From NCBI GenBank assembly GCA_019775845.1, contig JADQAV010000003.1:558001-622000 (forward strand): a stretch of 64,000 bases of DNA. The letters are read 5' to 3'. Both the position numbers and the translations under genes were made by a program. This DNA is from Myrmaecium sp. VS I D KN 1 (taxonomy: Eukaryota; Ascomycota; Dothideomycetes; Valsariales; Valsariaceae). Every line of letters starts with the position of its first letter. The stretch's first letter is position 1. Positions 36,750-47,617 of the stretch are shown piece by piece. Below the pieces are notes generated by a model. The model did not search any database. It saw only the letters and a list, made by a program, of their open reading frames with translations, and was not told the origin of the DNA.

Positions 36750-37718
36750 ATTATTGTATCATTGACCTATCGACGTGCGTGGATTACTTCCAGCCGGTCG
36801 GAAATCTCGACGGGCGACGGAAGGGCTAAATCCGATTTCCATCACTTCCCACACCTCCACCCGCCCCTTTATATAAACTAACCTACGCAGCGGGAAAGCA
36901 AAGCATAGTAAAGTGAATGCAGGTCAATGGCTATGAAATATTATATAAACGAACGAGTAGATGAGTAGGTGACGTTGCATCCGCCTTACCCGTAGAGTGG
37001 GAAAGGGAGGGGGAGGAGGAGGTATAGCTAATTGCTCATGCGGATGAGCAAATGAAAGGGGAAGGCACAGAGGATGGATAAGAGACCATGGACCATAGAC
37101 CGTCGAACGGTAGAGAGCGACCCGATCAATCGATGCAGAAATACACAATATACATTTTACCATACATGTATACATGAACAACCGCATCCCCAAGATGGAA
37201 AGCCTCCCAAGGTCCGATTCCTAGGGAAAATCAACCTTCCAAAATCCACCCATCCTGCCCAACCCAACCAAGCCCAACCGGCGGACCTCTCTCTCTCTCG
37301 CTTCGCCTTACCCCAAGTAAAATCAGGGAAAACAGCGAGAGAAGAAAAACAAGGAAGAAAAGAGGACCGACATCAAGGTAGAGAAACCCTAGCCCTTTTC
37401 TTTCTTTCCGCAAAGAAGAAAGGGTAAAAGAGAAGAAGAAGAACAGAAGAAGATGCGGTAACCCAACAAACAACCCATTCCAAAACTGAGAAACCTCATG
37501 CCGAAGCCCGCCACATCGTCCCTGGCATTCCCTTTTTTCTCTTCTGCGCAAAAAAGCAGGATATGGTTTTCTTCCAATGGACAACGAAAAAGTGAAAAAA
37601 TCATGGTCGTTGCTCCGTCCCGGAAGAGTGGAGGACAAGAAGCATGGCCAACCAACCAAGCTCAAGAGGGAAGAGGAATCACCACCAAATCCCCGCCCTC
37701 AGATAGACCGTGACCAGT

Positions 37719-40550
37719 CTACCCCAACCACAATCCCACCAACCCCTCCATCTCCCCCGCCAACCCCCAACAGCGCTTGAGTCCACCAAGCAAGCCGCGC
37801 ACACCACTCACTTCGTACCGGAGATTCCGGCGCTCCATGCCGACGCTTCCAGCACCAGCAGCACTAGCAGCGGCAGCAGAAGCAGAAGCAGAAGCAGAAG
37901 CGGCACGCGAAGTGCCACCACCGCCACCGCCCTCCTTGCCTCCCGCCGCCGCACCCAACAGGAAAGCCAGCGTGCCGCGAATCTCGCGACTCTCGGTGGC
38001 GTTGCGCAAATGTGGGCTGGCCTCGCCCTCAGGCTGGAGCACGGTCGGCCAGTCGACGGTGCGGGGGATGGCTATGCTGGGCGACGACGACGACGACGCG
38101 GACGCGGACGCTGGCGCCTGGTGGTGGAGCGCGAAGGCGGCGTAGACGGTCGCGGCGGCGAAGAGGGCGGCGGGCAGGTGGGGTGCGTGCGAGCGCGAGA
38201 GCGGTAGGGAGGCAGTGTGGGTGTGGATGGCGACTGCGTGGAGGAGGGCGCAGCGGGCGGGGAGGGTGGTGAGGGTGGTGCGGAGGAGCGTGGCGGGTGC
38301 GGGCGGTAGCGGGTGAGAGGAGCGCGGCGGGGCGGCGGCGGGGCGCAGCGGTAGGCCGCGGAGGATGTGTTGCGGGGCGTCCTGGGCGAGGCTGAGGGTC
38401 TGGCAGAGGGAGGCGGAGGAGAGGGCGGCGTCGAGACAGATGTTGTGCCAGCGGATGAGGGCTTCGGCTTTGGTGGTGGGGGAGAAGTGGCGGTAGCGGA
38501 CGATGTGCTCGTATAGCCGGACGAGCGCGCGGGAGATGTCCTGTTTCTGCTCGTGCGCGATCGCCGTGTGGATGACTTCGACATCCTCCACGACGAGAGC
38601 TTGGAATCCTTCGAGGACGACGCGGAGACTGAACTCGGAGTAGATGGGGAGCTGAGGCGCGATGGTCGGCGACGAAAACGTGCTCTTGAAGATCTCTTGA
38701 AAGCTGTATTGCGGGTTCGAGTCCTTCCTCACCAGCTCCGCCCACTCTCGCGCCCCGGCAGCCTCGAAGATCGCGTCCGTGTACGGGACAGGCAGGGGGT
38801 TCAGGTTGTGTCGATTACGGGGCGAGTCGCCGGAGAATTGCGTGAGTTGCCCGTCGATGATGTAGTTTGCCAGCAACGCTCTCAGCTGGACTTCCCTGGC
38901 CATCGCTGCTCGCCATAGCCGGTCCAAGTCGTCTGCTGAGATCTTGGATGGGATGGTCCGGGGCCGGTCGTTGACGAACAATAATCTGCAAAATCGCGCT
39001 ACGGAACAAATCATATCATGGTCCGTTCGAGCCGTGAGCCGTATGCTCCCATCCTGTTCTACATGAGCGCTGGCCGGTCAAGCGGGTAGTATCACGTACC
39101 TTTGAGAGCATGGCGTAAATCTGCCCCAAGACCGCCGCCAGCACGACTTCGATATCTTGATTCGGGGCGTCGGGCTTCCCCTGAACAATGAGGTTTTCGA
39201 GCTGGATCCGCAATCAGTATAGACCCTCGAATGTCGTGAGCCGTGCGCTTACCGCAGTGATGGTCGCAGTGTGCGCAAGTTGCCAAAGACGTTCGCCCTA
39301 CCATCGCAATCAGTACCGTGTCCTACCCCACAGATGGCCAAAGGAGCCAAGGATCCCACGTCCAATGAGACGTGGAATCAGGGGGGTTGAGAATGGCGAC
39401 ACTCCCGGCAGGTCGCCGCGTGCTTAACTGACATGCTCACCTTCACAAGCGCAGCGGCCGAGCCCATGAAGAGCGAGCCGATGGCAATGGCATTCAGTCT
39501 GACCAAGTTGTCACACTCGGCCGAGATGAAGGTCGGTAGATGCAGGATGGGAAAGACGGGGTTGAATTGGGAGAAGAACATGTGCAGCGCCTCGTCGAGG
39601 AATGAGGGGTCGATCTCGGTCAAGTCATGGCGATCCGCAAAGCTCATCGAGACGTCGGCGACCGGCTGACTCGGCGGCCGGTAAAACATCTCCCCCACAT
39701 CTTCCGAACGCGGCGGCGCAGTCGATCCATCGCGATCGAGGACGCTGGAACGCGCGGACCGCACGAATGGCTGCATCTCTTCCGGCTCCGGCTCCGACTC
39801 CTTCCGCAGCGGCGGCGGCGGGACGACGTCGACGTCCATGCGCTCCAACGACGCCGACTCGCGCCGGTCCTCGGTGGCCTCGGTCGACTCGGTCTGCGGA
39901 TCCGGATCCGGGTCCGGGTCCGGGCTGCGATCCTCGAAGATGCGACTGCGGGAGGCGTAGGAGTTGGAGATGGACAGGATCTGCTGAACCTTGTCCGCCT
40001 TCGCGCCGCCGCCACCGCCGCTCCGTCGGCCGCCATCTCGGCGAGGCGCGGGCGAATTCGGCTTGCTGGAGGTTACGTCGGACGCCGCGGCCGCCAGGCT
40101 TCGGCGCGCGTGGACCTTGAGATGGCGGGTGAGGACGTCTTGGCGGGCGAACTTGCGGCCGCATTCCCTGCAGGTGAACGGTTTGAGGCCCAAATCTTTT
40201 CAAGGGCGGAGAGAGAGACAGAGAGAGGCTGCTTAGTACACGGATCCACAGAGGGGGGGGAAGTCAACGGGCGTGGGGCGCGGGAATGCTCACGGGAGCG
40301 CTCATGTCGCTGGGCACAGGAAGGTCAGTTAGAAGGCTGGATGTGTGCGGCGGGGGGATCACGGAATACACACGCGAAGATGCTCGGCTTTTGCGTAGGT
40401 CTTGTGGCACTGTGGGCAGATGTGGACTTGCTTCTGTCCCGGTCGGGGTTCCTCGGTCTGCAGCCGTCGCAGCAGCTCGGCGTCAAGGCCACCGGCAGCA
40501 GGCTGCTCAGGCTGTTCGTCGTCGGTGGCCGCTCTCTTCTCATCATCCAT
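37719..40550 (-). CDS. C2H2 zinc-finger transcription factor with fungal-specific TF domain, containing a 16-nt microexon
   Basis: Nuclear regulator, targets unknown. Proposed exons 40550-40374, 40309-40294, 40195-39441, 39297-39253, 39201-39063 and 38998-37719 give 803 aa. Finger 1 is C45, C48, H61, H65 (HICPQCHKTYAKAEHLR then RHERSH); exon 2, only 16 nt, encodes R60-S64 and the first base of H65. Finger 2 is C73, C76, H89, H93 (CRECGRKFARQDVLTRHLKVH). An acidic DPDPDP stretch and Pro/Ser-rich region follow. The fungal TF domain starts near FFSQFNPVFPILHLPTF and continues over exons 3-6 (GERLWQLAHTA; VVLAAVLGQIYAMLSK; REVQLRALLANYIIDGQLTQFSG). The C-terminus is Ala/Ser-rich. Introns 1-4 use good consensus sites; the last (38999-39062, GTAGAA...GTAG) is the least certain, chosen because it keeps TTRLTGQ and restores frame to RFCRLLFVND. 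Confidence 0.85.
40294..40309 (-). other. 16-nt coding microexon of the C2H2 gene
   Basis: Bounded by GCCCAG upstream (branch CTAAC about 20 nt away) and GTGAGC downstream. It enters in phase 0 and leaves in phase 1, encoding RHERS plus the first base of a His codon. Skipping it would shift frame and remove both His ligands of finger 1. Confidence 0.85.
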
Positions 40551-41121
40551 GCTTGGAGATGGACGGAGGGGGCGTCGGGCGGTGGTGAGGACAACCGAGG
40601 TGGGCGGACATGTGGGATGAGAGGAGGAGAAGAGAGAGGGAGAGAGGGGGGGGAAGGAAGGAGGGAGATGGGGACGGTGGGGAAAGCGGTGGGAAAAAAA
40701 GAGGTGGACGGGGTGCGGGCGCAACGATTAAGCGGGGAATGGGAGTGGGGGAAGCGGCCGTCCGGGCGCCCTTGCAGCCCACACCAATCGGCATCCACGC
40801 ATTTCGAGTGGGGTGGGGAGCAGCCGGGCCATTCATTCCCCCACCACCACCATGGATATCAGCACACGACGAACGATGAAGCAGAAGAAAATGACGGTGG
40901 GGGGGGGGGGGNNNNNNNNNNNNNNNNNNNNNNNNNNNNNNNNNNNNNNNNGGGGGGGGGGGGGCGACAAAGAATGGTGGTTGATCGTGTAAATATGTAC
41001 TATACCTACAGTACACCACCACCAACGTCTCCAACGATCTCTTCTCCAGCCAACACCCTCGTGGGTGTAACAAGAGGGTGAGTGAAAGAGGAGACAAAGG
41101 GCAGAAGCAAACCAAACGTGA
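40551..41121. other. Intergenic with assembly gap
   Basis: Between the start of the minus-strand C2H2 gene and the 3' end of the small minus-strand gene. Purine-rich GGGAGA sequence from 40,620 to 40,700, then poly-G, 40 N (40912-40951), poly-G. Any frame drawn through the N run is meaningless. Confidence 0.6.
40899..40964. other. Assembly gap (40 N) flanked by poly-G
   Basis: N at 40912-40951 with about 13 G on each side. The equal G tracts suggest an unresolved G homopolymer or collapsed G-rich repeat rather than missing unique sequence; the true length is unknown. Confidence 0.9.
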
Positions 41122-41794
41122 TCATGCTGCTGCTGCCTTCTCCGGCTCCAACAAGGCAGGAAGGTGCTCCTTGATGTACTCCACCACCGCGTCCGGTCCC
41201 TGGTTGACCTGGAGACCCTGAGGTAGCGAGAACGTCTTGACGGCGGGCACGATGCTCTTCGCCGTGGCGATGGCTTTGGCGCTCTCCTCGGGCGTCCACA
41301 TCGAGGCTGTGAACTGCAATCCAACAACATCAGCATGGATGGGTTGGTGGGCGGTGGGGGGCTGGTGATGATGATGATGATGATGATGATGACGGCGGTG
41401 GTGGTGTTGGTTGGTGGGTGGTGGCGGTCATGAGGATGGAGAAGGAGGGGTGGAGGGAGGGGTGGTGGAGGGAGGAAGGAAAGGGTGAGTGAGTGGTGCT
41501 CTCACCAGGATGTCCGGTTTCACCTGCTCCACGATCCGGCCGACGCTGTCGATGTCTGCACCCTCCACCACAGCAAAAGCAACCACGCCGTCAGTCACGA
41601 GAAGAAGAGGAAGAGGAGTGGTGGTGGTGATGGTGGTAGGGGATAGGGGTAGTCACACCTGGCGAGTTATCCGCGTGGATGATGGTGTACTTGTCCTTGA
41701 CGTCCTCCACCACCCGGCCGATCAGCCTCTTCGCCCGCTCCGGCGCGTTGTTCACCGTCACCAGCTTGTACGGTCCGAGGGGGTATTGCGACAT
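41122..41794 (-). CDS. Small uncharacterised protein (125 aa), conserved-looking, three exons
   Basis: Exons 41794-41659, 41555-41506 and 41313-41122. Introns: 41556-41658 (GTGTGA...GCAG, phase 1) and 41314-41505 (GTGAGA...TGCAG, phase 0). The product runs MSQYPLGPYKLVTVNNAPER, then KRLIGRVVEDVKDKYTIIHA, DNSPDIDSVGRIVEQVKPDI, LFTASMWTPEESAKAIATAK, then SIVPAVKTFSLPQGL and GPDAVVEYIKEHLPALL. Alternating beta strands and helices (KLVTVNN, YTIIHAD, PDILFTASMW, VKTFSLP) look like a small Rossmann-like alpha/beta fold; there is no signal peptide or membrane segment. The second intron holds a (GAT)8 repeat. Smooth continuation of protein sense through both junctions supports the model. I do not recognise the family; function unknown. 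Confidence 0.8.
41367..41392. repeat. (GAT)n microsatellite within intron 2 of the small gene
   Basis: Eight GAT units on the plus strand, inside the 192-nt intron, next to GGTGGT-rich sequence. Confidence 0.85.
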
Positions 41795-42482
41795 GTTTGT
41801 GACTGAGAGAGTGTGAGAGCGAGCAAGAGGGAGAGAGATGAAGAGATTCAGAATAAAGACGTCGTGGTTTCTATCCTGCACCCTCCTACATCCGATCCGC
41901 CATGCCCTCTTCATTACTTATAACAATCCCTCCATTTCCTTTTCCCCTTTCCCCTCGTCCGCTGCTGATGCCAACCACCGCTCGGAAGGCGGACGCGGCA
42001 TTGAAAGCGAAGCGGAAGAGATACAGTACCTTTTTTACCCCGCCCGTCGCAGGAGGGGCAGTCCTCCCTTCGGTATTCCCCCACGGTAACTGCCTACCTA
42101 ATTCATGCTCCGCTCCGCTTTCGGACCTGGGGTCGGGTCTTCCCCACAAAGACGCAGACGATGAGGATGCCGATGACGACGATGGAGCAGAAAAGCAACC
42201 TTGCTTTGCTCTCCCGCCGGAACAAAAGAAAAAAGAAAGAAAATTCCTGTCTTTTCACCCACTACAACTCCCCTTCCCTTCCACGATTTCGCAACCGTAG
42301 AAGCAGTTCCGCTGAGCACGTCGGAGTCGCCCAACATCCGTCCTTCACTTCCACTTGACATGCATCGCTCACTCATGTGACGTACGTGACACAAAGACGC
42401 AAAGACCCCTCGGGGCCGTTGGTCGTCGTCGTTGTCGCACACGTTTCTCCCGCCCGCTAGGTAAATTACACGCGGGTCCATC

Positions 42483-42510
42483 GGGGGGGGGGGGGGGGGG
42501 AANNGGGGGG
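42483..42510. other. Poly-G tract with 2-N assembly gap
   Basis: A run of about 18 G, then AA, two N (42503-42504), then six G. Like the larger gap, the uncertainty coincides with a G homopolymer. Confidence 0.9.
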
Positions 42511-44280
42511 AACACAAAGGATATGAAAGCAGCAGCAGCAGCAGCGGCAGGTTAGAAGAAAGCTATTCATAGGTAACTCGGAGCCATGATCTCCTCCGCT
42601 CAGAACAGAAATCCTTTCCTCCTGCTGCGGGCGCTGAAGAAACGGCACTACCGCCATCAGCGAGGCAGGCAGACAAGCAGGCTACGCGACGAGGCAGTGG
42701 TGGTAGTAATATCCATGGATGTTTCGCCGCGTCGCACCGGAGCGGGATCTGCGGGATGAACGGATGAGGGATGGGGGATGGGGGCGTGTACGACGGCAGA
42801 GATATGTAGATGGATGGAGTGGGCGGCCGGCCATGGCTGTTGGTGCGCCCGGCGTCCACCCTGGACCCCCCTCTTCATCCGTCCGCTTCCGAGGCTATTC
42901 ATTTGGGGGTGCGACACGGACGCTGCTTCCTCCCGGTCTTTCGGATATTTCTTTTTCTTTTTCCTTTGACTATTTTATATATAACTCAGGTAGGAGGGAT
43001 TCTCCGGGTGTACTTCTTTTGTTGTGTTTCGGGTGCGCTGGTCTATTCCCTCCGACGGATTTGTAGGGGAAGGAAAAGGGAGGGAGGGGGTGGTGGAAGA
43101 CGCGACCGACCGACGCGACCGACGGGGCGGCGGGCGGGCGGCGGCGCAGTTGCAGGAAACCGACCGGACGGGAAATGCGCGAGGGTTTCCCTTTCCCTTC
43201 CTTCCTTCCCTCGTAATTTGCACAATACCTTCCCGTCCCCCTTGTACGCCCCGGAATGGGGATTCCGACGGGTGCGTGATGCAGGGGGTCGCGTATGGGC
43301 GCGTGTAGGTTTCCGCTTTGTGTGCACCCCCGGACGGGGAGAAAGACAAGGAAGGGGTGATGGAAGGCAGCCGTCCGTCGGTCACTTTCTCCGATTTCAC
43401 ACACATCCATTACACACACCCGCCCCCGTGTGACGCCCAGCCCATCGGACGCCGGGGCTTTGCGTGTGGTGTGTGGCAGCATCTCAGCGCCGGAGAAGTG
43501 CAAAGCACGCTAGTCCACATGCAGCGATCGTGATTGCGGCACAGGGCGGAAAGAAGAGGGAGGTGAGGTCGTGGGTGGAGGGTAAAAAAAGTCCCGTCAA
43601 GTCGGGCGCTCATCGGGTCGGACATTCACCCCCGGTGCCCATGCGCCCCCTCCACTCCCCTCCACTCCCCTCCCCTCCCCCCCTTCCCTTCCACGTCGCG
43701 CAACAGGTCCCGTTCCCTGGACAGTCCGTCCCGTCCGGCCACCCATTTCCCTTCCTTCCTTCTCCCCCCTTCCCCTTCCAGTCCGGTTCCGGTGACGGCA
43801 CGGGCGGGCTACCTACGGTCACGGCCACGGCGACCGACGGGAGGGTTGGGATTGGTCGGCGCTTCTTTATGTTTTGCTTTGGCGCCCCATTCATCCTGTT
43901 GGCCCTTCTCCCCGTCCGATCGTCATTCACCCGCAGCCGCGTCGGCCTGCTGCCACCGTGAGCCGGATGCATGAGCCGTCGGCGCACCTCGGGTCGTCGT
44001 CCGGTCGGATGCCGGCCCCCCTCAGGTCATTTGATATTTATTGCAGCAGTCAGGCCCCGGATCGGAGAGAGGGGGAGGTCGTAAGCACGGTGAGGTACAT
44101 AGGGAGGAGGCTCCACTGGCTGCGTGCCGCTGCCCGCACCCCTTGACTTCCCTTCCCTTCGGTCGCGCAATCGGGAAGGGCGGGGCGTCGTCGCGCACCC
44201 TCACCTCGCCGCACACAGCTGTTGGCAGGGGCGGCGGAGGTCCGTCGGGTGACGCGGGTTGGAGGCCAGGGGGGGAAAGG

Positions 44281-44330
44281 GAAAGGGAGGGAGGGAGGGA
44301 AGGAAGGAAGGAAGGAAGGAAGGAAGGGAA
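44281..44330. repeat. (GGAA/GGGA)n repeat
   Basis: GGGA units grading into about seven GGAA units, then GGGAA. Non-coding, about 720 bp upstream of the Zn2Cys6 start codon. Confidence 0.85.
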
Positions 44331-44457
44331 AAGTAGGCAGCCAGGCACAAGGTAGGGTTCGGGCGGATACAGAGGGGGGACGGGAAGGGCGCGGTGGATA
44401 TTCGCGGTGGAAGCGAAGCGATGCGATGCGGTGAAATTGCGCGGTGGGTGTGGATGC

Positions 44458-44487
44458 GACGGGGACGGGGACGGGGACGGGGACGGG
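44458..44487. repeat. (GACGGG)5 hexanucleotide repeat
   Basis: Five perfect units. G-tract spacing would permit a G-quadruplex on the plus strand. Confidence 0.85.
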
Positions 44488-44788
44488 GGCCACACAGCAG
44501 TCACTCCCGTCACGACTGGAGCGGCGCCGAGAGAAAAGTGAGGGTGAGTGAGGGTGGCACTGGCACCCCAAGCGCCCGGTCAGGCCGGTCAGGCCCGGTC
44601 ATGGCAGGTCGGCGGCGTCGCTGCGCCTGGCTGGTCGTCGGCGTCGGTCGGGTCAGGTCAGGGAACCAACCCCGCACCTGCATCCATCGGTAGACGGTGG
44701 ACGGGACACCTTTCGATGTCATGATGAGTGCCCTGGTCGTGGTCGTGCGCGCGCCCGCCGCGCGATACAAAGACCCGTCGCCCGGTCG

Positions 44789-44866
44789 CCCCGTCGTGCC
44801 CCGTCGTGCCCCGTCGTGCCCCGTCGTGCCCCGTCGCCTGCCCCGTCGCCTGCCCCCCCGTCGCCT
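44789..44866. repeat. 10-bp tandem repeat CCCCGTCGTG x4 with CCCCGTCGCCTG variants
   Basis: Four perfect 10-bp units at 44789-44828, followed by two 12-bp CCCCGTCGCCTG units and a CCCCCCCGTCGCCTGG variant. Lies about 180-260 bp upstream of the Zn2Cys6 start codon, so probably in its promoter or 5' UTR. Confidence 0.85.
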
Positions 44867-45046
44867 GGCTAGCTTCCGTCTTCCTTTCCTCCGCTTCCGC
44901 TCCTCTTCCCTCCTCCTTCCTCCTTCCTCCTTCCACCTTCCTTCCCTTCCCTTCCCTTCCTCTTCCTCCTCCCATTCTTCCTCCCATTCACGCTTCCACG
45001 CTTCCACCCTCCCCCTTCCATTTCACCCCCATTCACAAATCCCATC

Positions 45047-47442
45047 ATGCTGCCCTACCATTCCTCGCATCACGGCATGGCCCCCAGTCCGCCGTCGGGC
45101 AACTCGCTCGAGAACTCGTTCCACGACGACGACGATGACGAGGACAGCCCGAAGAAGCGGCAGAAGGTCACCCGCGCCTGCGACCAGTGCAAGCAGCGGA
45201 AGAAGAAATGCTCAGGTGAGCAGCCATGCGCCGCCTGCGCCCGCAACAAACTGAGCTGCTCCTACCTGTCCGCCTACACCCGCGGCCGCCCTTCCGATCC
45301 CTCCCACCACTCTCACAAGTCCTACGACGCGGTCGGACTCGCCAACCCCTACGCCGACGAGCCGCTGCGCCGACCGGTCGCCGACACCAATGGAAGCACG
45401 CCCATGTCGCTGCCCCAGCCCACCACCGGCGCCGTCTTCGTCCCCATCAACAGCGCTCACCACCAGACCTTGCCCTCCATCAATGCCGTCCATGACACCT
45501 CTAGCTCGACCCATCTTCCGCCCATGAACCGCCGTCACTCCCTCGCCTCGCCGGAGCAGCCGCTCCCTCCGCCTGGTCAGTCCTTCCTTCAGTACGTGGA
45601 GAGGAAGCTGGACGAGTACGACGCCGCGCGGGAGAAGCAGCGGCCGCAACCGTCACCTCCGACGGGCGGCGGCGTCATCAAGACCTACTCGAACCAGTCG
45701 CCCTTCTCCTTCGGCGACAAGAACTTCACCGTCGCCGACGAGGAGTTCGTCTTGCCGCCTAAATCCCTGTCGCAGATCCTAGTCGCCCGCTACTTCGACT
45801 ACGTCTCGCCCACCTACCGGTTCCTCCATCGCAAGACCGCATTCGAGTGGGTCAACAGCCTGTACGATCCAGCCCCGCGGACCCCGCCCATCCGTCACGC
45901 CGTCGCCCTGATGGTGCTTGCCAGCGCCTCCCTCTGGACCACCGACGAGGAAGGCAACGTGCATGAAGCGGGCCTGGACGGCGTCCAGGAGAGCGAGCGC
46001 TTCTTCGCCGAGGCGCTCAAGAAGATGCAGGAAGAGACCGGCCCGCCCACGCTCGAAACCGCTCAGGCGCGTTTGATCATGGTCCTCCACCTGCTCAGCA
46101 CGGCGCGACCCAACCGCGCCTGGTTCCAATTCGGCAGCGCCGTCCAGCTTATCCACGCTCTCAACATGGCGCACAAGCAGCCCGCCCCGCCGGCCGGGTC
46201 CGCCGGCTACATCACGTACGAGCTCCGCAAGCGGACCCTGTGGGCCGCCTACACGCTGGACAAGTACCTCAGCATCCTCTTCCGCCGGCCCCGCCTCCTC
46301 CAAAACGACGAGATCGACCAGGAGCTGCCCGCGCGCGTCAACGACGAGGACCTCACCCCGACGGGCGTCGCGCCCGTCCTCCGACGGAAGGACTGCCTGA
46401 TGCTCGCGCCGATCCACCACGCGCAGCTCGCGATTCTGCTCACACAGACGCTGCGCGAGCAAGCCATGGCGCAGCTCACTGAGCGCGACCGCCTCAACCT
46501 GGCCGCGCGGCGGAACAAGGAGATCGCGGACTGGCAGGCCGAGCTGCCCGCCTTCCTCTCGGGCGCCGTCCACGCCAGCAGTTTGATCCCGGTGCTGCAG
46601 CGGCAGATGAGTGAACTCCGCCTGGGGCACGCCCACGCCGTCCTCGTCGCCAACCGGCACGCCTTGCTGCTGCACCCGGGCGACCCGGCCCACAAGCTGG
46701 TCGAGCTGGCGATCAACGCGGCCAAGGACGTGCTCGCGCACGTGGCGGGCGCGGCGCAAGAGGGCATCAGCGGCAGCGACGCCGACTCCCCTCCACCGCA
46801 CGGCTTCGCGCGCGAGTGGTTCACCCAGCACGTCCTCTTCAGCGCATTAGCGGTGACGTACATGTACCTCTGCCTCACTGGCCGGTCGCAGATCCGCCCG
46901 GTCTACTACCTCCCGCCGGACGAGCTGGCCGCGCTGGCGGAGACGGGCCGGGCGCAGCTGGCGGAGGCCGTGCGGGGAAACGGCCCCGCCGCCCGCTACG
47001 CCGTCGTCCTCGACGGGCTCGCGCGCGTCTGGCGCTCGGTGCAGGATCAGCATCGGGTGGCGCGCGCGCGGCAGCATCGCGCTCAGCAGCAGCAACAACA
47101 ACAGCAACAGCAGCGACAGCGGGAATCCCCCAGCATTGCGTCGGAGGCGCCGCCGAATGGCATTGCGGATGGTGGTCCCGTGGTCAATGGCGGCGGGGCG
47201 TACGTCGACGGCGTGAATGACCGGACCTCCCCTACCACCGCACTCGCATCTTCTGTCGTCCCGCAGAAGCGCCGCCATGGCAGCGGGAGCGGAAGCGAGA
47301 GCGGCGGTGGCGTCGCGGCGGCGGCGGTGGGGGCGGTGGAGTCTCCGCGACAGCATGTCAAGCACGACGAAGCGACTCCTGCTGTCGGTGCCGAGGATGT
47401 TGCCGCCCGGGCCTCCGCCGCCGCTGCTGCCGATGCTGAGGA

Positions 47443-47477
<35 letters not shown>

Positions 47478-47617
47478 ATGATGGTGGTGCCGACGATGAT
47501 GATGATGATGATGATCTGGCGGCGGCGGCGGATGTGGATTTCCTCCTGGAAACGCCCGAGTTTTGGGCGAAGTTGGATGGGTTGGCGTTGGGGTATCGGG
47601 GGGGGTTGGGGTATTGA
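45047..47617 (+). CDS. Zn2Cys6 binuclear-cluster transcription factor
   Basis: Single exon, 856 aa; nuclear regulator, targets unknown. An acidic DDDDDED run and basic KKRQK precede the zinc cluster C45, C48, C55, C61, C64, C71 (CDQCKQRKKKC then CAACARNKLSC), spacing C-X2-C-X6-C-X5-C-X2-C-X6-C as in Gal4-type proteins. GGTGAG within the cluster codons resembles a donor, but the frame continues cleanly through it, so no intron is called. Central fungal_trans domain from about residue 230 (ILVARYFDYVSPTYRFLHRKT; WFQFGSAVQLIHALNMAHKQ; RKRTLWAAYTLDKYLSILF). The C-terminal third is disordered with poly-Gln (about residue 685), poly-Ala, and poly-Asp runs from CAG, GCT/CTG and GAT repeats, ending FLLETPEFWAKLDGLALGY, a possible acidic/hydrophobic activation segment (inference). 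ATG 45047 is the first in frame and follows a pyrimidine-rich leader. Confidence 0.93.

Larger units (their letters stand above)
35904..37718. other. Intergenic between DUF3500 and the second C2H2 gene
   Basis: 1.8 kb. Contains the upstream region of the minus-strand DUF3500 gene, a (CAG)9 microsatellite at 36449-36475, GTGGTGGTGG at about 36537, a 22-bp perfect palindrome at 36728-36749, TTTATATAAAC near 36870, and the probable 3' end of the C2H2 gene. Open frames overlap only repeats. Confidence 0.5.
41795..45046. other. 3.25-kb divergent intergenic region, dense in simple repeats
   Basis: Separates the small minus-strand gene and the plus-strand Zn2Cys6 gene. Holds a poly-G tract with a 2-N gap (42483-42510), a GCA run at about 42531-42545, CCCCTCCACT and CCCTTCC pyrimidine tracts near 43,650-43,790, GGAA repeats (44281-44330), GACGGG repeats (44458-44487), CCCCGTCGTG repeats (44789-44828) and a strongly pyrimidine-rich leader (44,880-45,040). 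Many open frames exist but all follow repeats. No gene supported. Confidence 0.5.

Noticed and set aside
39063-39100. GTACGT at 39099 as donor for the last intron of the second C2H2 gene
   Set aside because: It leaves phase 0 and no nearby acceptor restores the frame of the downstream exon; it would also remove TTRLTGQ.
39627-41081. 484-codon plus-strand frame spanning the 40-N gap
   Set aside because: Antisense to the C2H2 gene and continues through undefined bases; an artefact.
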